From assembly GCA_001797035.1 (NCBI GenBank), contig MGOE01000100.1, positions 52,395-59,603 of the forward strand: a stretch of DNA of 7,209 bases. Direction: 5' to 3'. Numbering within the stretch: the first letter of the stretch is position 1; each line of letters starts with the position of its first letter. The stretch is from Chloroflexi bacterium RBG_16_72_14 (lineage in GTDB: Bacteria > Chloroflexota > Limnocylindria > Limnocylindrales > CSP1-4). The translations under genes and the position numbers were made by a program. The notes under the pieces are model-generated. The model did not search any database, was not told the origin of the DNA, and was given only the letters and a program-made list of their open reading frames with translations. Positions 5,163 to 7,209 of this stretch are shown here, piece by piece.

Positions 5163-6175
5163 CGGCGGGCGGGCAGGGGCCCCGCTCCCGCGAGCAGGTC
5201 ACCGAGACGGTCGATCGCGACGTTGCCGCCGGACAGGATCGCGCACACCCGGTCGCCCTCACGGATCGGGATCGCGCCCGAGAGCAGCGCGGCCAGGGCC
5301 GTCGCGCCGGCGGGCTCGAGGACCTGCTTGAGCCGCTCGACCGCGAACCGCAGGCCCGCCAGGATCGTCGGGTCGTCAACGAGGACCACGTCCTCGAGAT
5401 AGCGCCGCCCGATCTCGATTGCCAGCCGCCCGGCCGCCGGCGCGCCCAGCCCGTCGGCGACGCTGACCGGCGTGATCCGCACGGGCTCGCCGGCCTCGAT
5501 ACCCCGCCGCAGCGCGTCGGACGCCACGGGCTCCACGCCGTACACGCGGACCTCGGGGCGGCTCTCCTTGAGCGCGACGGTCACGCCGCCGATCAGCCCG
5601 CCGCCGCCCACCGCAACCACCACCACGTCCACGTCCGGCAGGTCCTCGAGGATCTCGAGGCCGCACGACCCGTTGCCGAGCAGGACCTCGGGGTCGTCGT
5701 AGGGATGGACGAGCGTCAGGCCGCGTTCCGAGCGCAGCACCTCGAGATGCGCCAGCGACTCCCCGACATGCGCCCCGTGGAGCACGACGTCCGCCCCGTA
5801 CTCGAGGCACGCGGCGACCTTGGACGCCACGGCGCCTGCCGGCATCACCACCGTCACCGGGACGCCGGCCTCGCGACCGGCCCACGCATACGCCTGGCCG
5901 GCGTTGCCCGCGGAGATCGTGATCGCGCCCCGCCGCCGCTCGTCGCCGGACAGCGACGAGATCCGGGCCAGCGCCGCCCGCGGCTTGAACGAGCCCGTCT
6001 TCTGGAGATGCTCCGCCTTGAGGTACAGGCGGTCGTCCCCCAGCCTGGCGCCTGCCGCCGCCCCGGCGATCCGGGCCGCGGTCTGCGACGACAGCAGGGG
6101 CGTGTGGTGGACGCGGCCGCGGAGCATCACCTGCGTCTCGCGGATGCCGGCCAGGGTGACGGGGCGGTCGCTCAC
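5159..6175 (-). CDS. Threonine/serine dehydratase-like PLP enzyme (fold type II, no ACT domain)
   Basis: This 338-residue protein has all blocks of the catabolic threonine dehydratase / serine racemase branch of fold type II PLP enzymes. YLKAEHLQKTGSFKPRAA (51-68) carries the Schiff-base Lys64, SAGNAGQAYAWAGREAGV (88-105) carries the PLP-contacting Asn91, GGGGLIGG (190-197) is the phosphate-binding glycine loop, and ILSGGN (313-318) contains Ser315 near the pyridine nitrogen. The expected reaction is deamination of L-threonine to 2-oxobutanoate, or of serine to pyruvate. There is no C-terminal ACT regulatory domain, unlike the biosynthetic IlvA. Two departures from the common motifs stand out: SFKxRGA reads SFKPRAA, and the His of SAGNH is Ala92. 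Start is GTG at 6175-6173, with CATACT 6 nt upstream. It is divergent from arsR and overlaps the membrane protein gene downstream. Other activities (hydroxyaspartate dehydratase, serine racemase) are possible. Confidence 0.88.
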   Translation of the reverse strand: MSDRPVTLAGIRETQVMLRGRVHHTPLLSSQTAARIAGAAAGARLGDDRLYLKAEHLQKTGSFKPRAALARISSLSGDERRRGAITISAGNAGQAYAWAGREAGVPVTVVMPAGAVASKVAACLEYGADVVLHGAHVGESLAHLEVLRSERGLTLVHPYDDPEVLLGNGSCGLEILEDLPDVDVVVVAVGGGGLIGGVTVALKESRPEVRVYGVEPVASDALRRGIEAGEPVRITPVSVADGLGAPAAGRLAIEIGRRYLEDVVLVDDPTILAGLRFAVERLKQVLEPAGATALAALLSGAIPIREGDRVCAILSGGNVAIDRLGDLLAGAGPLPARR

Positions 6176-6181
6176 GGCGCG

Positions 6182-6187
6182 AGTATG
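6182..6187 (-). promoter_or_regulatory. Predicted -10 box (CATACT) for the threonine dehydratase-like gene
   Basis: On the minus strand CATACT ends 6 nt before the GTG start and matches TATAAT at four of six positions, including the key A2 and T6. No -35 hexamer is recognisable at 16-18 bp. It is the weakest of the seven -10 candidates in the window by sequence, but its spacing agrees with the others. Confidence 0.4.
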
Positions 6188-6211
6188 GCGCGCGGGGCCA
6201 ACCCAAACCGC

Positions 6212-6227
6212 TTGCGTTTTTGCGCAA
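6212..6227. promoter_or_regulatory. Candidate ArsR operator: TTGCG-N6-CGCAA dyad overlapping the -35
   Basis: TTGCG at 6212-6216 and CGCAA at 6223-6227 form a 5-6-5 dyad. The right half also sits in a perfect 8-bp palindrome, TTGCGCAA (6220-6227). The dyad covers the predicted -35 and part of the spacer of the arsR-trxA promoter. That is where an autorepressing ArsR-family dimer would be expected to bind. It lies about 50 bp from the dehydratase start, so control of that gene too is conceivable but unsupported. Confidence 0.45.
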
Positions 6228-6240
6228 CTAGTGAGAGACT
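6212..6240 (+). promoter_or_regulatory. Predicted arsR-trxA promoter (-35 TTGCGT, 17 bp, -10 GAGACT)
   Basis: TTGCGT at 6212-6217 and GAGACT at 6235-6240 are separated by exactly 17 bp, the canonical spacing. The -10 box ends 6 nt before the GTG of arsR, so transcription would begin at or beside the start codon. The -10 is a poor match to TATAAT (A2, A4 and T6) but fits the pattern of the other genes. This is the only promoter here with a plausible -35. Confidence 0.5.
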
Positions 6241-6246
6241 GGCCAC

Positions 6247-6543
6247 GTGATCGACACCGGTGTGAACCGCGAGCTCGAACGACAGCGCTCCGCCGCCGTC
6301 GCGCGGGCCCTCGGTGACCCCAAGCGCCTGTGCGTCCTCGAGTCCCTCGCCGGCGGCGAGGCGTCCGTGGGCGAGCTCGCGAGCCGGGTCAGCTGCCAGG
6401 TGCCGAACATGAGCCAGCACCTGGCGGTGCTTCGCTCGGCCGGACTCGTCACGGCTCGCCGGGACGGGAACACGGTGTACTACCGCCTCTCGGACCCCCG
6501 GGTCCTGGAGGCGTACCAGCTTCTTCAGACCATCGCCCGCTGA
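6247..6543 (+). CDS. ArsR/SmtB-type winged-helix transcriptional repressor
   Basis: This 98-residue protein is a single winged helix-turn-helix domain of the ArsR family. ALGDPKRLCVLESLAGGEASVGELA (21-45) is followed by the recognition region SCQVPNMSQHLAVLRSAGLV (49-68), the wing TARRDGNTVYYRLSDPRV (69-86) and a C-terminal dimerisation helix. Family members are dimeric repressors released by metals, thiol oxidation or other signals. The classical ELCVCDL alpha-3 metal site aligns with EASVGEL here, so both cysteines are absent. The only cysteines are Cys29 and Cys50, neither in a known sensing position that I can name. The GTG at 6247 is favoured because the -10 box ends 6 nt upstream; a second in-frame GTG at 6262 is the alternative. 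It is followed after 47 nt by thioredoxin, suggesting control of a redox gene. The inducer is unknown. Confidence 0.9.
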   Translation: MIDTGVNRELERQRSAAVARALGDPKRLCVLESLAGGEASVGELASRVSCQVPNMSQHLAVLRSAGLVTARRDGNTVYYRLSDPRVLEAYQLLQTIAR

Positions 6544-6557
6544 CGGGCACTGGGAGG

Positions 6558-6575
6558 TCCCGCCACAGCGCGGGA
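6558..6575 (+). other. Small hairpin just upstream of the thioredoxin ribosome binding site
   Basis: TCCCGC (6558-6563) can pair with GCGGGA (6570-6575) around a 6-nt loop. It ends one nucleotide before the AAAGGAG ribosome binding site in the 47-nt arsR-trxA spacer. It has no T-tract, so it is not a terminator. It might stabilise or separate the downstream message. The evidence is structural potential only. Confidence 0.35.
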
Positions 6576-6576
6576 G

Positions 6577-6583
6577 AAAGGAG
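6577..6583 (+). promoter_or_regulatory. Shine-Dalgarno AAAGGAG of thioredoxin
   Basis: AAAGGAG with a 7-nt spacer to the GTG at 6591 is a strong ribosome binding site and fixes that GTG as the start. It is the only clear Shine-Dalgarno in the window. It belongs to the only downstream operon gene that is not start/stop-overlapped with the gene before it. Confidence 0.85.
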
Positions 6584-6590
6584 CCGCCTC

Positions 6591-6935
6591 GTGGCGGACA
6601 TCAAGCAGGCGACCGACGACACGTTCGAGGCGCTGGTGCTCAACAACGACAAGCCGGTCGTCGTCGACTTCTGGGCCGCCTGGTGCGGGCCGTGCAAGAT
6701 GGTCGCCCCCGAGATGGAGAAGATCGCGGCCAAGTACGAGGGCGTCGTCGACGTGGTCAAGGTCGACGTGGACGCCAACCCGCGCCTGTCGCAGGCGTTC
6801 GGGATCATGAGCATCCCGACGATCGCGTTCTTCAAGCCCGGCGCGCAGCCGCAGGGCGTCGTCGGCTTCCGGCCGATGGAACAGCTCGAGCAGGCCTTCG
6901 GCCTGACCGGCCTCGCCGCGCCCAAGGCCGTCTAG
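6591..6935 (+). CDS. trxA: Thioredoxin
   Basis: The product is a 114-residue, single-domain cytosolic thioredoxin, the usual length. The beta strand VVVDFWAAWCGPCKMVAPEM (23-42) carries the catalytic dithiol WCGPC, with Cys32 and Cys35. KVDVDANPRLSQAFGIMSIPT follows, with the cis-proline Pro76 that faces the active site, then FFKPGAQPQGVVGF (80-93). No signal peptide or membrane anchor is present. It reduces protein disulfides and is itself reduced by thioredoxin reductase, which is not in this window. The GTG start is set by the strong AAAGGAG site. It is the second gene after the ArsR-type repressor and is followed by a strong hairpin, so the pair forms a short operon likely autoregulated by the repressor. 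It may be a condition-specific thioredoxin and not the housekeeping one; that is inference from the repressor linkage. Confidence 0.95.
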   Translation: MADIKQATDDTFEALVLNNDKPVVVDFWAAWCGPCKMVAPEMEKIAAKYEGVVDVVKVDVDANPRLSQAFGIMSIPTIAFFKPGAQPQGVVGFRPMEQLEQAFGLTGLAAPKAV

Positions 6936-6956
6936 CGACCCGACTCGACGACACAG

Positions 6957-6989
6957 CGGCCCCGGTCGGCGACCGGGGCCGTTTCGATT
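6957..6989 (+). terminator. Rho-independent-type terminator after trxA
   Basis: CGGCCCCGGTCG (6957-6968) and CGACCGGGGCCG (6970-6981) are perfect inverted 12-bp arms around a single G. In practice this is a 9-bp or longer G/C stem with a small loop. TTTCGATT follows, a weak T-tract. It begins 21 bp after the trxA stop. Since the next gene is convergent, the hairpin could also end that minus-strand transcript, although the T-tract on that side is poorer. Confidence 0.75.
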
Positions 6990-7001
6990 CGCTCGAGGCC
7001 G

Positions 7002-7209
7002 TCAGCTTGCCCGACCGCCCGCGCGCCGGTGGGCGAGGCGCACCCAGGCCTCGGCGCGATCGAGCGCGAAGCGGTCCGTGGTGGCGGGCGTGAACGCGAC
7101 CCAGCCGGTCCCGCGAGCGGACGGACGGGTGTCGGGCGTGGCCAGCGCCGCCTGCGCCACCGGCCCGTCGAGCGCGACCTCGAGTGTCTCGGCGCCCACG
7201 GCCGCGAAC
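7002..7209 (-). CDS. C-terminal end of an unidentified protein (cut by window edge)
   Basis: The minus-strand frame is open from the window edge to a TGA at 7004-7002, giving the last 68 residues. The fragment reads VGAETLEVALDGPV near its start and later GTGWVAFTP, then RAEAWVRLAHRRAGG before the end. The pattern GWV-x-F, about 10 residues, then an Ala-rich helix ending RLAHRR is reminiscent of the C-terminus of small 'luciferase' DUF5519-type proteins. The match is by eye and weak, so I leave it unassigned. The GTG at 7199 is inside the gene and need not be the start, because the frame continues open beyond it (Phe-Ala-Ala precede). It converges on trxA with the hairpin between them. Confidence 0.6.
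   Translation of the reverse strand, partial: FAAVGAETLEVALDGPVAQAALATPDTRPSARGTGWVAFTPATTDRFALDRAEAWVRLAHRRAGGRAS

Noticed and set aside
4113..5402. Long plus-strand frame across the membrane protein gene
   Set aside because: Extremely Arg/Glu/His/Gln-rich translation, typical of the antisense of a hydrophobic coding sequence. It is not a real gene.
6262..6264. Alternative GTG start for the ArsR-type repressor five codons downstream
   Set aside because: The -10 box at 6235-6240 fits a start at 6247, as at the other genes. The later GTG would leave a 21-nt leader with no Shine-Dalgarno.
7002..7199. Treating the GTG at 7199 as the start of a complete 65-residue gene
   Set aside because: The frame stays open to the window edge and there is no promoter-like or ribosome-site sequence before 7199. 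A gene continuing beyond the window is more likely.
1..7209. CRISPR arrays, tRNA or rRNA genes, insertion sequences, phage or defence genes
   Set aside because: I looked on both strands for regular repeat-spacer structure, tRNA-like arms, terminal inverted repeats and transposase or nuclease motifs and saw none. The only repeats are two short tandem duplications.

Overview
The window is a compact, very GC-rich (roughly 70% or more by eye) stretch of bacterial chromosome. It holds eight complete protein genes and two genes cut by the window edges, plus one further complete small metallopeptidase gene between two of them, for eleven genes in all. I see no RNA genes, insertion sequences, phage genes or CRISPR. 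Composition, leaderless-looking gene starts and gene content fit a high-GC soil or freshwater bacterium of the Chloroflexota/Actinomycetota kind. That placement is an inference and is not secure.

Left part, all on the minus strand (read right to left): an alpha/beta-hydrolase-fold protein (3514-2537), a class II histone-deacetylase-like / acetylpolyamine amidohydrolase-like enzyme (2494-1391), GTP cyclohydrolase I folE (1353-670), a free-standing cobalamin-binding mutase subunit (595-191), and the start of the MeaB/ArgK G-protein chaperone (191 to the edge). The last two overlap by one base and form a B12-mutase accessory pair. Their catalytic partner is not in the window.

Middle: a zincin-type small metallopeptidase (3536-3955, plus) is divergent from the hydrolase across only 21 bp. 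It is convergent with a multi-pass membrane protein (5162-3969, minus). The membrane protein overlaps by 4 bp the end of a threonine-dehydratase-like PLP enzyme (6175-5159, minus).

Right part: divergent from the dehydratase is a two-gene operon of an ArsR-type repressor (6247-6543) and thioredoxin (6591-6935), ending in a strong hairpin. Beyond it, on the minus strand, is the C-terminal end of an unidentified protein.

The most striking sequence-level pattern is at the 5' ends. Each of the seven genes that should start its own transcript has a -10-like hexamer ending only 6-9 nt before the start codon, which leaves no room for a Shine-Dalgarno sequence. The one clear Shine-Dalgarno sequence is at thioredoxin, the downstream gene of an operon. 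The other two internal genes rely on stop/start overlaps. This predicts mostly leaderless transcription, including a pair of divergent genes whose -10 boxes overlap in the same 7 bp. A second notable point is that the hydrolase-fold protein has Gly in place of the nucleophile Ser. Genes on this window mostly look like housekeeping or accessory metabolism; I do not see a defence or mobile system.
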